The notes under the pieces: generated by a model
What the model saw: the letters and a program-made list of their open reading frames with translations, nothing else
What the model was told of the DNA's origin: nothing
Database searches by the model: none
From: Chitinophagales bacterium
GTDB taxonomy: Bacteria > Bacteroidota > Bacteroidia > Chitinophagales > Chitinophagaceae
DNA: 45,698 nucleotides
Assembly: GCA_026931325.1 (NCBI GenBank)
Contig: JAIXLO010000115.1
Coordinates: forward strand, 1-45,698
Direction of reading: 5' to 3'
Translations under genes and position numbers: made by a program
Shown: in pieces, positions 26,601 through 33,825 of the stretch
Layout of the letters: the number at the start of each line of letters is the position of its first letter
Position numbering within the stretch: position 1 is the first letter of the stretch

Positions 26601-26741
26601 AAGAATTTGTGTTTTACCTGTGCCTGGTCCTGCATTTACCAAAACAGGCCCTTCAATAGTTTCAACAGCAAGTTTCTGTTCTTTGTTTAAAGCATTAAAT
26701 TTTTTCTCAAAATTTTCTTTTAATTTTTCATTTGATGGCAT
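23619..26741 (-). CDS. UvrD/PcrA-type helicase with C-terminal PD-(D/E)XK nuclease domain and probable Fe-S cluster
   Basis: The 1,040-residue product couples a superfamily 1A helicase to a RecB/AddB-like nuclease. Walker A is GPGTGKT (residues 38-44), motif II is LVDEFQDTSRSQ (about 270), and motif VI is RRLFYVAVTRAKTNL (about 690). The nuclease domain holds NGKFDKLE and VVDYKTGKYD (about 901-923). Four cysteines, about 786 (YLSCPLKFYY), 1013, 1018 and 1021 (CGKPECEWC), match the Cas4/AddB pattern for a 4Fe-4S cluster. A role in processing DNA ends for recombination repair is likely. It is a single gene with its own -7 element, and no addA/addB partner is adjacent. Confidence 0.92.
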   Translation of the reverse strand: MPSNEKLKENFEKKFNALNKEQKLAVETIEGPVLVNAGPGTGKTQILSTRIGNILLKTDTEPHNILCLTFTDNGAVEMRKRLLQIIGSAAYNIQIHTFHSFCNEVIQDNVTYFGKLNLEPIGDLEEIELFYKLIDNIPNDSPLKRFGGEVYYDKNRLANLFKLMKKEAWTPEYIIERIENYIESLPTKEEFLYKINYKGFKKGDLKEGAYKEEKDRMELLKAAVTLYPTYNKMMRDISRYNFDDMILWVIDAFEKNKNLLLDYQERYLYILVDEFQDTSRSQSLVLQYLTNYWETPNLFVVGDADQSIYSFQDANVQNIESFREKYIKDIVQIDLVNNYRSTQTILNAAHALINNNQLRITNNDTALIASLPELQGINISPKILEFSNSSQEAIGIAMQIETLIQQGVSGKDIAVIYRKHVQADEIITILEQKKIAVNTKRSVNILDIPFIQNIIDILTWIDKEKYIPFSADDILFKILHSNFFNLQPLDIAKISMAVNEFNKKNKDEKTFIRSKINKTTNALTNLFNNQNNDFKEVSDILENLIEESSNCTLQQLFEKLIQTTGVLKYIMQSHEKPWLMQVLATFFNYIKEETKRNSELTLSDLLKNISLLKANKIALSLQKITSTENGVNFMTAHNSKGSEYKYVFVVGCTADAWEESKSNNNNFKLPDNLVSSHNVATDFEESRRLFYVAVTRAKTNLSVSYYLADKKGKSIVASCFVEELYESNEAEKQVVKLNDEDLVEYTLLQMQEKAQPEIALVEKEYLDRILQNYTLSVTHLNNYLSCPLKFYYQNLIKVPGAKSESMVFGSAVHYALEMLFKKMKDNNDTFPSSDEFVNDFKWYLKSNKEAFTPESFQLKIDYGEKILPAYYNHHINNWNKIVTIERSARNIIVEGIPLNGKFDKLEFTGTQVNVVDYKTGKYDNAKKKLNAPNNNDPNGGDYWRQAVFYKILIDNDKTTKWQALSTEFEFVEPFKNEYKTEKLTIKPEDITTVTQQIKDTWQKIQAKEFHTGCGKPECEWCNFVKTNKLAIALHQLEEEE

Positions 26742-26782
26742 AGTTGCTAATGTTTAAAATCTAAAAAGTTACATATTGCAAT

Positions 26783-26790
26783 CAAATTTA
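26783..26790 (-). promoter_or_regulatory. -7 promoter element for the helicase-nuclease gene
   Basis: TAAATTTG on the minus strand exactly matches TAnnTTTG and lies 41 bases before the start codon at 26741, in the divergent gap before the small TonB-domain gene. Confidence 0.52.
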
Positions 26791-26847
26791 CTGAACTAAA
26801 TAAGTTTTTTTATATTTATTCGTTATTAATCAAATAAAAATAATTGA

Positions 26848-27258
26848 ATGAAGAAAGTAGTATTGATTTTAGGAGTTTGTTTTTTAGTGTTTAATGCAAA
26901 TGCACAGCAAAAAGAAAATAAATCTGAGCCTATTGGTTTAGATACCATTTATAGTATTGTAGATACATTACCAAGTTTTCCTGGAGGTGATAAAGCTTGG
27001 AAAAACTTTTTAAAAGAAAATTTAAAATATCCTAAAAAAGCTTGGTGGGAAGAGTTAGAAGCTGATGCTGTTTTAGAATTTGTAGTAAGAAAAGATGGAA
27101 GTATAACAGATATTTCCAACCTTACAGTAAATGGTTGGGGTTTTGAAGAAGAAGCTGTAAGGCTTTTAAAAAAATCTGGTAAATGGATTCCTGCTGTTAA
27201 AAATGGTAAGAAGGTAAACTATCATGCTAAGCTTACAATTCCTTTCAGACTTAAATAA
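26848..27258 (+). CDS. Small secreted TonB C-terminal-domain protein
   Basis: The 136-residue product has a signal peptide (about 1-19, cleaved near ANAQQ) followed by a single TonB C-terminal domain. Recognisable parts are PSFPGGDKAWKNFLKENLKYP (split by position about 44-64), VLEFVVRKDGSITDISN and EEAVRLLKKSGKWIPAVKNGKKV. Unlike the TonB at 2432-3271, it lacks a membrane anchor and a proline-rich spacer, so it cannot span the periplasm. It may bind TonB-dependent receptors or the cell wall as a free periplasmic domain. It is a single gene, 106 bases upstream of marR. Confidence 0.85.
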   Translation: MKKVVLILGVCFLVFNANAQQKENKSEPIGLDTIYSIVDTLPSFPGGDKAWKNFLKENLKYPKKAWWEELEADAVLEFVVRKDGSITDISNLTVNGWGFEEEAVRLLKKSGKWIPAVKNGKKVNYHAKLTIPFRLK

Positions 27259-27334
27259 TTTAGCTCAACAATCTTTTTATTTTCAGTTATTTTTTCTTAA
27301 CATAAAATTTTTTTCTCTCAATTAAAAAACCCCC

Positions 27335-27342
27335 TACCTTTG
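27335..27342 (+). promoter_or_regulatory. -7 promoter element of the marR-acyl-CoA dehydrogenase operon
   Basis: TACCTTTG exactly matches TAnnTTTG. TTTC at 27312-27315 lies 19 bases upstream and is a three-of-four match to the -33 box TTTG with ideal spacing. The expected start site (about 27348) falls inside the palindromic operator. Confidence 0.68.
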
Positions 27343-27364
27343 AATAGTTGCATAAACAACTATT
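27343..27364. promoter_or_regulatory. Palindromic operator at the marR promoter
   Basis: A perfect inverted repeat with 8-base arms, AATAGTTG (27343-27350) and CAACTATT (27357-27364), has the 6-base spacer CATAAA. It starts directly after the -7 element and ends directly before the marR ATG, covering the expected transcription start. Size and symmetry suit a MarR-family dimer, so the regulator probably represses its own operon. Confidence 0.72.
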
Positions 27365-27808
27365 ATGGCAAAAAATCATTTTAAGAGAGGTGAGTTATAT
27401 AGTGTTTTAAATGCTATGGCTGCCACTGCTATTGCAAGAAGATTACAAAAAAATTTTCGCAACAATGGTATAGAAATTACCATTGAACAATGGAGTATTT
27501 TATATCACTTATGGAAGCAAGATGGTTTAAACCAACAAGATTTGTGCAATAAAACATTTAGAGATAAACCAAGTATAACAAGACTTATAGACAATCTTGA
27601 AAAACAAAAATTAGTAAAAAGAGTTTCAGATAAAAAAGATAAAAGAGTAAACTCCGTTTGCTTAACAGATGCTGCAAAACAATTACAAGAGATTACGATT
27701 AATATAGCAAACCAAACTATGGATGAAGCATTGGTAAATGTATCAAAAGAAGAAATTGAAACAGTAAAAAATGTTTTGCAAAAAGTGTATGACAACTTAA
27801 CAACTTAA
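27365..27808 (+). CDS. MarR-family transcriptional regulator
   Basis: The 147-residue product is a winged-helix dimeric regulator of the MarR type. Helices around EQWSILYHLWKQDGLNQQDL (split over about residues 41-60) lead into the recognition helix KPSITRLIDNLEKQKLVKR. The wing is DKKDKRVNSVCLTDAAK, all in family order. The C-terminal helix serves for dimerisation. It is 25 bases upstream of an acyl-CoA dehydrogenase gene, so it may sense an acyl-CoA, fatty acid or aromatic acid. That is inference from context. A strong candidate operator overlaps the start site. Confidence 0.93.
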   Translation: MAKNHFKRGELYSVLNAMAATAIARRLQKNFRNNGIEITIEQWSILYHLWKQDGLNQQDLCNKTFRDKPSITRLIDNLEKQKLVKRVSDKKDKRVNSVCLTDAAKQLQEITINIANQTMDEALVNVSKEEIETVKNVLQKVYDNLTT

Positions 27809-27833
27809 CAATAAATAAAAAACAAAAAATACT

Positions 27834-29624
27834 ATGAATAGCGAAAAACAATTAACAGCATTACATGGTGGCGAGTGGATAATTAAAGAAAGCCAGCCAA
27901 CCGACACTTTTACTCCAGAAGATTTTAATGAAGAGCAAAAAATGGTAATGGATATGTGTTATCAATTCTTAAAATCAGAAGTAAAGCCAAACATTGAAAG
28001 AATTGATAGTCAGGAAAAAGGTTTAGTGCCTTCTTTATTAGAAAAAGCAGGAGAGCAAGGGTTACTTTCAACTACAGTACCAGAAGAGTTTGGTGGTTTA
28101 GGAAAAGATTTTATTACAGGCACTATTGTTAATGAAGGCTTAGGAGCGGGACATAGTTTTAGTGTTGCTATTGCTGCACATACAGGTATTGGTAGCTTAC
28201 CCATTTTATATTTTGGTACAGAAGAGCAAAAGAAAAAATATATGCCAAAATTATCTAGTGGAGAATGGAAAGGTGCTTATGGGTTAACTGAACCCAATAG
28301 TGGAAGTGATGCTTTGAGTGCTAAAACAACAGCCAAACTTAGTGATGATGGAAAATATTATATTTTAAATGGTCAAAAATGTTGGATAACCAATGGAGGC
28401 TTTGCAGATGTATTTACAGTTTTTGCTAAAATAGATGGAACTCAATTTACAGCCTTTATTATTGAAAGAGATTTTGAAGGATTTACTCAAGGACCAGAAG
28501 AACATAAAATGGGCATCAAAGGCTCATCAACTGTTCAATTATATTTTCAAGATTGTAAAGTACCAGTAGAAAATGTATTAGGAGAAATTGGTAAAGGGCA
28601 TATCATAGCATTTAATATTTTAAATATTGGTCGTTTAAAATTATGTGCTGCTACATTAGGTGGGGCAAAAGATGCTGCAACTATTTCTGTTCAGTATGCT
28701 AATACAAGAGAACAATTCAAATTGCCTATTGCAAAATTTGGAGCAATTAAACATAAGCTTGGCGAAATGGCAATAAAATTATGGGTTACAGAAAGTGCAT
28801 TATATCGTACAGCTAAATGGATTGATAATAAAGAAAGTGAATTATTAGCAGAAGGAAAACCTTTTAATGAAGCTTTACTTGGAGCAGCTGAAGAATATGC
28901 TATTGAATGTGCTATGCTAAAAGTTTTTGGTAGCGAAACTTTAGATTATGTTGTTGATGAAGGAGTACAAATACATGGTGGTAATGGTTTTAGTGATGAA
29001 TATATTATTAGCAAAGCATACAGAGATAGCAGAATTAATAGAATATTTGAAGGCACAAATGAAATAAACAGATTACTTACTGTTGATATGGTTTTAAAAC
29101 GTGCTATGAAAGGAAAATTAGATTTGATGACCCCTGCAATGAATGTTCAAAAAGAATTGATGAGTATTCCAGATTTTAATACTGAAGATGAAGGAGCATT
29201 TACTAAAGAATTAAAATACATTGCCAACTTTAAAAAAGCTATATTAATGGTTGCTGGTGCTGCTGTACAAAAACTAATGATGCAGTTAGATAAAGAACAA
29301 GAAATATTAATGAACATTGCTGATATGGCTATTGAAACTTTTCATGCAGAAAGTGCCTTATTGCGTTTGATGAGAATAACTGAACAACATGGAGAAGCTG
29401 CTGCTTCACTTCAAGCAGATATGACTCGTACATTTATTTATGATGCTGCTGACAGAATAAACAAAGCTGGTAAAGATGCACTAAACAGCTTTGCAGATGG
29501 CGATGAATTAAGAATGATGCATATAGGTTTAAAGCGATTTACTAAAGTTGAACCATTCAACACAAAAGAAACAAGAAGAAGAATTTGTAATAAAATGTTA
29601 GAAGCAAATGCGTATTGCTATTAA
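27834..29624 (+). CDS. Acyl-CoA dehydrogenase (long form)
   Basis: The 596-residue product is an FAD-dependent acyl-CoA dehydrogenase. The core domain covers about residues 25-410, with YGLTEPNSGSDALSAKTTA (FAD and substrate loop) and CWITNGGFADVF. The signature near the end of the core, VQIHGGNGFSDEY followed by RDSRINRIFEGTNEINR, includes the region that carries the FAD-contacting residues. About 170 extra helical residues follow, as in long forms such as VLCAD-like bacterial enzymes. It is downstream of marR in one operon. Other beta-oxidation genes (thiolase, FadB) are not in the window. Chain-length preference cannot be read from the sequence. Confidence 0.93.
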   Translation: MNSEKQLTALHGGEWIIKESQPTDTFTPEDFNEEQKMVMDMCYQFLKSEVKPNIERIDSQEKGLVPSLLEKAGEQGLLSTTVPEEFGGLGKDFITGTIVNEGLGAGHSFSVAIAAHTGIGSLPILYFGTEEQKKKYMPKLSSGEWKGAYGLTEPNSGSDALSAKTTAKLSDDGKYYILNGQKCWITNGGFADVFTVFAKIDGTQFTAFIIERDFEGFTQGPEEHKMGIKGSSTVQLYFQDCKVPVENVLGEIGKGHIIAFNILNIGRLKLCAATLGGAKDAATISVQYANTREQFKLPIAKFGAIKHKLGEMAIKLWVTESALYRTAKWIDNKESELLAEGKPFNEALLGAAEEYAIECAMLKVFGSETLDYVVDEGVQIHGGNGFSDEYIISKAYRDSRINRIFEGTNEINRLLTVDMVLKRAMKGKLDLMTPAMNVQKELMSIPDFNTEDEGAFTKELKYIANFKKAILMVAGAAVQKLMMQLDKEQEILMNIADMAIETFHAESALLRLMRITEQHGEAAASLQADMTRTFIYDAADRINKAGKDALNSFADGDELRMMHIGLKRFTKVEPFNTKETRRRICNKMLEANAYCY

Positions 29625-29731
29625 AATAATTTATTAGCAATTTTTGCATAAATATTTTCAGTGGCTGCAACAGTTTTCATGCCTTCATAAAAATTGAAAC
29701 TTATGGAGGCATAGTTGTTTAAAACATTCAT
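29621..29731 (-). CDS. Possible 36-residue small protein
   Basis: A short reading frame starts at ATG 29731, directly after the nucleotidyltransferase stop, and ends overlapping the last bases of the convergent acyl-CoA dehydrogenase gene. The predicted peptide begins MNVLNNYASISFNFYEGM and ends in IYAKIANKLF. It is mixed in composition and unlike AT-rich junk translation, but it matches no family I know. It could be a small protein translated with the upstream gene, the remnant of a longer gene, or chance. Confidence 0.28.
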   Translation of the reverse strand: MNVLNNYASISFNFYEGMKTVAATENIYAKIANKLF

Positions 29732-29732
29732 A

Positions 29733-30464
29733 TTATTGAAACATTGTTGCTGCCTTTTGTAAACTTTCAGGCTTTCCGACATCAATTAATTTTGAGTTGC
29801 TATGCTCAAACCCTTGAATAGTATGGTTTGCTGCAAGACTTAAATATACATCAATCATTGAAAATTTTCCTTGCTGTTGTATTAAACTTAATAATTCTGT
29901 ACGAATAATTTGAATACCACTAAAAGCTTTTTCAAAAAGTGTATTAGCGGCTCTTGATAATTTTTCTTCTTTTGTTTGAACATTTCTCCAACCACACAAT
30001 CTATTTGTTTCATCAAACAATAAATATCTGGAAGAAATTCTATTAGTTACTGCAAGTGTTGCTAATGCATTTGAGTTGATGTGTTGTTCTATCATTTGTT
30101 GAAGATTTAAATCTGTAAGCATATCAACATTCATCAACAAAAAATTTTCATCATCCTTAAAAAACCAACTTGCTTTTTTTAAACCACCACCTGTTTCAAG
30201 CACTTCATCAACTTCATAACTAATAGTTATGTTGCTTCCCCATCCATTATTTTGTTCAATAGCTGCAATTATTTGTTCAGCAAAATGATGAACGTTTACA
30301 ATAACGTTTTTAATATGATATTGTTGTAAATATTCAATATTTCTTTGTAAAAGGGTTTTATTATTTACAACAGCTAATGCTTTAGGATGCTTATCTGTAA
30401 AAGGTTTTAGCCTTGTACCTAAACCTGCTGCTAATAACATTGCTTTATTTATATTAGAATTCAT
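29733..30464 (-). CDS. Sugar-1-phosphate nucleotidyltransferase (MurU-like)
   Basis: The product (243 residues from ATG 30464) activates a sugar 1-phosphate with an NTP. The N-terminus has the signature LLAAGLGTRLKPFTDKHPKA (about residues 10-29). The second metal-binding Asp is in LLMNVDMLTDL, and FSMIDVYLSLA and LIDVGKPESL follow. A TTG at 30473 is also in frame, but ATG 30464 gives the normal start. It follows the AmgK-RapZ fusion gene by 13 bases. In Pseudomonas, AmgK and MurU together recycle N-acetylmuramic acid to UDP-MurNAc. The same pairing suggests MurNAc-1-phosphate uridylylation here, but GDP-mannose-type activity is possible. Confidence 0.82.
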   Translation of the reverse strand: MNSNINKAMLLAAGLGTRLKPFTDKHPKALAVVNNKTLLQRNIEYLQQYHIKNVIVNVHHFAEQIIAAIEQNNGWGSNITISYEVDEVLETGGGLKKASWFFKDDENFLLMNVDMLTDLNLQQMIEQHINSNALATLAVTNRISSRYLLFDETNRLCGWRNVQTKEEKLSRAANTLFEKAFSGIQIIRTELLSLIQQQGKFSMIDVYLSLAANHTIQGFEHSNSKLIDVGKPESLQKAATMFQ

Positions 30465-30477
30465 TTTTTTCAATATT

Positions 30478-31920
30478 TCAACTTTTCAGCCAATTTTCTT
30501 GATTGGTATGATTAAGTATTACTTTCACTTTGTACTTATTTCTTAGATGTCTTGCTGTTTGTTCAGCAGCATAAACACTTCTATGCTGACCTCCAGTACA
30601 ACCAAAATTGATTATTAAGCTTTCAAAATTTCTTTCTAAATAATTTTCTACATTAATATCAATCAAATCCCAAACACTATTTAAAAAAGTATTCATTTTA
30701 GTGTGTTGTTCTAAAAAATCTTGTACAGGTTTATCTTTGCCAGATAAATATTTGTAAGCTTCTTGCCTGCCTGGATTTAATATTCCTCTCATATCAAAAA
30801 CAAACCCTCCGCCATTTTCAGAATTATCAACAGGTATTCCTTTTTTATAACTAAAACTGTTGATAGTAATTTTTAAAGGAGTATTTTCTGTTGCTTGTGG
30901 TGGTGTAAATCTTTCAATCATTTCGTTGCTTACAACAATTTTTAAAACCCTATCAAATTCTGGAGTTGTAATGCCTACCTTTTTATTTTCAAGAAAAAAT
31001 TTTAGGTTTTGCAGAGCTAATGGTATGCTGGTTAAAAAATGAGCTTTTCTTTCGAATAATCCTCTAAAACCATAAGCCCCTAACACTTGTAATAACCTTA
31101 TTAAAACATAACCATTGTATTGATTGATAAAAACAGTTCTTTCAATTTTTTTAGGTAAAAGTTTATCGGCTTCATCAATATAATAGTTCAATAAAATTTC
31201 TTTCCATTCGTTGCTAAGATTTGCTTTTGCTTGCCACAAAAAAGAGGCAACATCATATTGTAAAGCTCCTTTCATGCCTCCTTGAAAATCTATGAAACTA
31301 AGGTTATTTTTCTCTACCATAATATTTCTGCTCTGAAAATCTCTGAACATAAAATATTTGTGTTCTGTGTAAGAGAGGTAAATGCTTAATGCTTCAAAAT
31401 CTTGCAGCATTGCTTGTTTGTCATAAGGAATTTTTAGTGTATCTAAAAAATAATATTTAAAGTAAAGTAAATCGCTTAGGATAGCTTCTTTACCAAACTC
31501 CTGAGCTGTAATACATAAGCTGTAATCCAAACCCTCATTGCCTTTTATTTGAATAGCTGCTAATTGTTGCAAACTTTTTTTGAATAAGTTAAATACATTT
31601 TCTGACTCTCCTTCTTGCTCTAAAATGTTTAATAAAGAATTTGAACCAACATCTTCTTGTATATAAATTGTAACATCATCATTTGTGCAAAATATTGTTG
31701 GCACCGATAAGCCTTGTTGTTTAAAATGATGAGCAAAAGCAATAAAAGTTTTATTTTCTTGAATGTTTAAATTATAAGTTGCAATAAAAGTTTTATTGGC
31801 TGAAAAAATTCTATAATAAATTCTATCACTACCACTTTGTTGAAGTTTTTCAATATGTTGTGCTGGGCTATTATTCCATTTAGTAAAAAGTTGTTGAATA
31901 TTATCTGTAAGATTGTGCAT
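30478..31920 (-). CDS. AmgK-like sugar kinase fused to a RapZ C-terminal domain
   Basis: The 480-residue product has two parts. Residues 1 to about 330 are an aminoglycoside-phosphotransferase-type kinase with catalytic FRDFQSRNIM and FIDFQGGMKGALQYDVAS, as in AmgK, which phosphorylates MurNAc or GlcNAc at the anomeric position. Residues about 345-480 match the C-terminal domain of RapZ: INSFSYKKGIPVD, FVFDMRGILNPGR and INFGCTGGQHRSVYAAEQTARH. In E. coli that domain senses glucosamine-6-phosphate and contacts small RNAs. The RapZ P-loop kinase domain is missing. With the adjacent MurU-like gene it probably recycles cell-wall amino sugars, perhaps with built-in sensing. Confidence 0.82.
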   Translation of the reverse strand: MHNLTDNIQQLFTKWNNSPAQHIEKLQQSGSDRIYYRIFSANKTFIATYNLNIQENKTFIAFAHHFKQQGLSVPTIFCTNDDVTIYIQEDVGSNSLLNILEQEGESENVFNLFKKSLQQLAAIQIKGNEGLDYSLCITAQEFGKEAILSDLLYFKYYFLDTLKIPYDKQAMLQDFEALSIYLSYTEHKYFMFRDFQSRNIMVEKNNLSFIDFQGGMKGALQYDVASFLWQAKANLSNEWKEILLNYYIDEADKLLPKKIERTVFINQYNGYVLIRLLQVLGAYGFRGLFERKAHFLTSIPLALQNLKFFLENKKVGITTPEFDRVLKIVVSNEMIERFTPPQATENTPLKITINSFSYKKGIPVDNSENGGGFVFDMRGILNPGRQEAYKYLSGKDKPVQDFLEQHTKMNTFLNSVWDLIDINVENYLERNFESLIINFGCTGGQHRSVYAAEQTARHLRNKYKVKVILNHTNQENWLKS

Positions 31921-32162
31921 ACAATAGTTTAGTTGTAACGAAAGTAGTAATATTTTTTACTTTGATATAATTGATTAGTAATTGAAAGTAGAATTTTAGA
32001 AGTTATGAATATTGATAATTTTACCATAATTCTAATTAAAAAGGCAACAGTTATTTGAATATATTTGTAATGAACTACTAAATTGTAAAATATATTTTTT
32101 ATTACTGAATTATTAGTTTTTTGAAATAAGAAATCCATTAAAACAAAAAAAAGAGACCAAAT
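31921..32162. other. AT-rich intergenic region before the second restriction-modification module
   Basis: Together with the leader that follows, about 320 bases lie between the start of the kinase fusion gene and the methyltransferase ATG. The stretch is very AT-rich. Apart from the -7 element at 32163-32170 and a near match CGAAAGTA read on the minus strand just upstream of the kinase gene, I see no RNA gene, repeat or credible coding region. Confidence 0.5.
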
Positions 32163-32170
32163 TATCTTTG
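32163..32170 (+). promoter_or_regulatory. -7 promoter element for the second restriction-modification operon
   Basis: TATCTTTG exactly matches TAnnTTTG, 71 bases before the ATG at 32242. The predicted start near 32177 lies downstream of an in-frame TTG at 32173, which argues against that codon as the gene start. Confidence 0.55.
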
Positions 32171-32241
32171 CATTGTACTTAGTGTGGATTATTAGAAGTT
32201 CATTAATAAATCAGAATATAGTTTTTGAAGAATTATTTATA

Positions 32242-33123
32242 ATGAAAGAAAATACAACAGATATTTATTTAGGAGATTGTAAAGATATATTACAAGACTT
32301 ACCTGACAATTCAGTCGATTTAATTGTTACATCTCCACCTTATGCAGACCAAAGAAAAAATACTTATGGAGGAATTCATCCTGATAAGTATGTAGAGTGG
32401 TTTTTACCAATTTCAGAACAACTACTAAGAGTTTTAAAACCTACAGGTACCTTTATTTTAAATATAAAAGAAAAAGTTGTTAATGGAGAAAGAAGTACTT
32501 ATGTAATTGAATTAATAATTGCTATGAGAAAGCAAGGTTGGCTTTGGACGGAAGAATTTATTTGGCATAAAAAAAATAGTTACCCAGGAAAATGGCCAAA
32601 TCGATTTAGGGATAGTTGGGAAAGATTACTTCAATTCAATAAGCAAAAGGATTTTAATATGTATCAAGAAGAAGTTATGATACCAATGGGTGATTGGGCA
32701 AAAGCAAGATTAAAAAATTTATCTGATACAGATAAGGTTAGAGATGTTTCAAAAGTTGGTAGTGGATTTGGTAAAAATATTTCTAATTGGTTGAATAGAG
32801 ATAAAGCTTATCCAACAAATGTTTTGCACCTTGCTACAGAGTGTAATAATAAAAATCATTCTGCTGCTTTTCCTCAAGAACTCCCTGAATGGTTTATCAA
32901 ACTTTTTACTAAAGAAAATGATACAGTTTTAGATCCTTTTATGGGAAGTGGTACAACAATTTTTATTGCAAATCGGATGAAAAGAAATTCAATTGGTATT
33001 GAAATTATGCCAGAATATTTTGATATGGTTAAAGAAAAAATAAATCCTGTAGAATTATATCTTTTTGAGCCAAAAAGTAAATATGAAAAGACTAAACCTA
33101 AAAGACGTTACACAATACGTTGA
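32242..33123 (+). CDS. DNA methyltransferase of a second type II restriction-modification system
   Basis: The product (293 residues from ATG 32242) is a beta-class amino-methyltransferase. The catalytic motif VDLIVTSPPYADQRKN lies at about residues 26-41. The AdoMet-binding motif LDPFMGSGTTIFIAN lies at about 230-244. As in the first system, TSPPY hints at N4-cytosine modification. The two enzymes share only the common motifs and differ in the recognition region, so they probably have different targets. The ending KRRYTIR is Lys/Arg-rich. The downstream gene starts 41 bases before this stop in another frame, which points to coupled translation. Confidence 0.92.
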   Translation: MKENTTDIYLGDCKDILQDLPDNSVDLIVTSPPYADQRKNTYGGIHPDKYVEWFLPISEQLLRVLKPTGTFILNIKEKVVNGERSTYVIELIIAMRKQGWLWTEEFIWHKKNSYPGKWPNRFRDSWERLLQFNKQKDFNMYQEEVMIPMGDWAKARLKNLSDTDKVRDVSKVGSGFGKNISNWLNRDKAYPTNVLHLATECNNKNHSAAFPQELPEWFIKLFTKENDTVLDPFMGSGTTIFIANRMKRNSIGIEIMPEYFDMVKEKINPVELYLFEPKSKYEKTKPKRRYTIR

Positions 33124-33820
33124 AGATAATATTGAAAGTTTTCATCAAAAAAGAATTAAGAGTTTGGATAAATTAAAATTATCTCAAGTTCTTAAAAGAA
33201 AAAATCCTTATTTATTTAAAGCAAAATATGTTTTAACAGCAGAACAGATTATAAAAGGTATTGTTGATGCTCATATTTCTTCAAACGAAGAAACAGTATT
33301 TGGTGATTGGCTTGAAGGGCTTGCAATATTTATAAATTCAAAAGTTTATGATGGAAAGAAATCTGGGATAAATGGGATTGATTTAGAATTTGACAATAAT
33401 GATATTCGCTATATTGTAAATATAAAATCAGGACCTAATTGGGGCAATAGCTCACAAATTGATAAAATGATTGCTGATTTTAAAGTAGCTAAAAAGACTT
33501 TGAGAACAAGTAATTCTAAACTGAATGTTATTGCAGTTAATGGTTGTTGCTATGGTAATGATAACAACCCTGATAAGGGAGATTATTTTAAATATTGTGG
33601 TGAAAAATTTTGGGAATTTATTTCTGGAGAAAAAGATTTATATATTTCTATAATTGAACCATTAGGCCATAAGGCTAAAGAAAAAAATGAAATGTTTTTA
33701 GAATCATATTCTAATATGATTAATAAATTCACAAGAGAGTTTACAAATAATTATTGTGATAAAAAAGGGAATATTGATTGGATTAAATTAGTAAAATTCA
33801 ATTCAAGCGATAAGGAGTAA
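33083..33820 (+). CDS. Type II restriction endonuclease, PmeII-like
   Basis: The product (245 residues from ATG 33083) is the probable partner endonuclease. Features include LKRKNPYLFKAKYVLTAEQ, SSNEETVFGDWLEGLAIF, and a central core GIDLEFDNNDIRYIVNIKSG (about residues 92-111). That core has the spacing of a PD-(D/E)XK site, with NIK replacing ExK, followed by PNWGNSSQIDKM. From memory this resembles proteins annotated as PmeII-family type II endonucleases. The start lies inside the methyltransferase gene; a TTG at 33065 is also in frame but less likely. Its stop lies 5 bases from the convergent cmk stop. Confidence 0.82.
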   Translation: MKRLNLKDVTQYVEDNIESFHQKRIKSLDKLKLSQVLKRKNPYLFKAKYVLTAEQIIKGIVDAHISSNEETVFGDWLEGLAIFINSKVYDGKKSGINGIDLEFDNNDIRYIVNIKSGPNWGNSSQIDKMIADFKVAKKTLRTSNSKLNVIAVNGCCYGNDNNPDKGDYFKYCGEKFWEFISGEKDLYISIIEPLGHKAKEKNEMFLESYSNMINKFTREFTNNYCDKKGNIDWIKLVKFNSSDKE

Positions 33821-33825
33821 TATTT

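Noticed and set aside
26848-27258. Full TonB protein
   Set aside because: The product has a cleavable signal peptide and only the C-terminal domain. It lacks the membrane anchor and spacer needed to couple to ExbB/ExbD.
31929-32138. Minus-strand open frame of 69 codons in the gap before the second methyltransferase
   Set aside because: The translation is dominated by Ile, Phe, Tyr, Lys and Asn as expected from AT-rich non-coding DNA. It has no promoter match and no recognisable domain.
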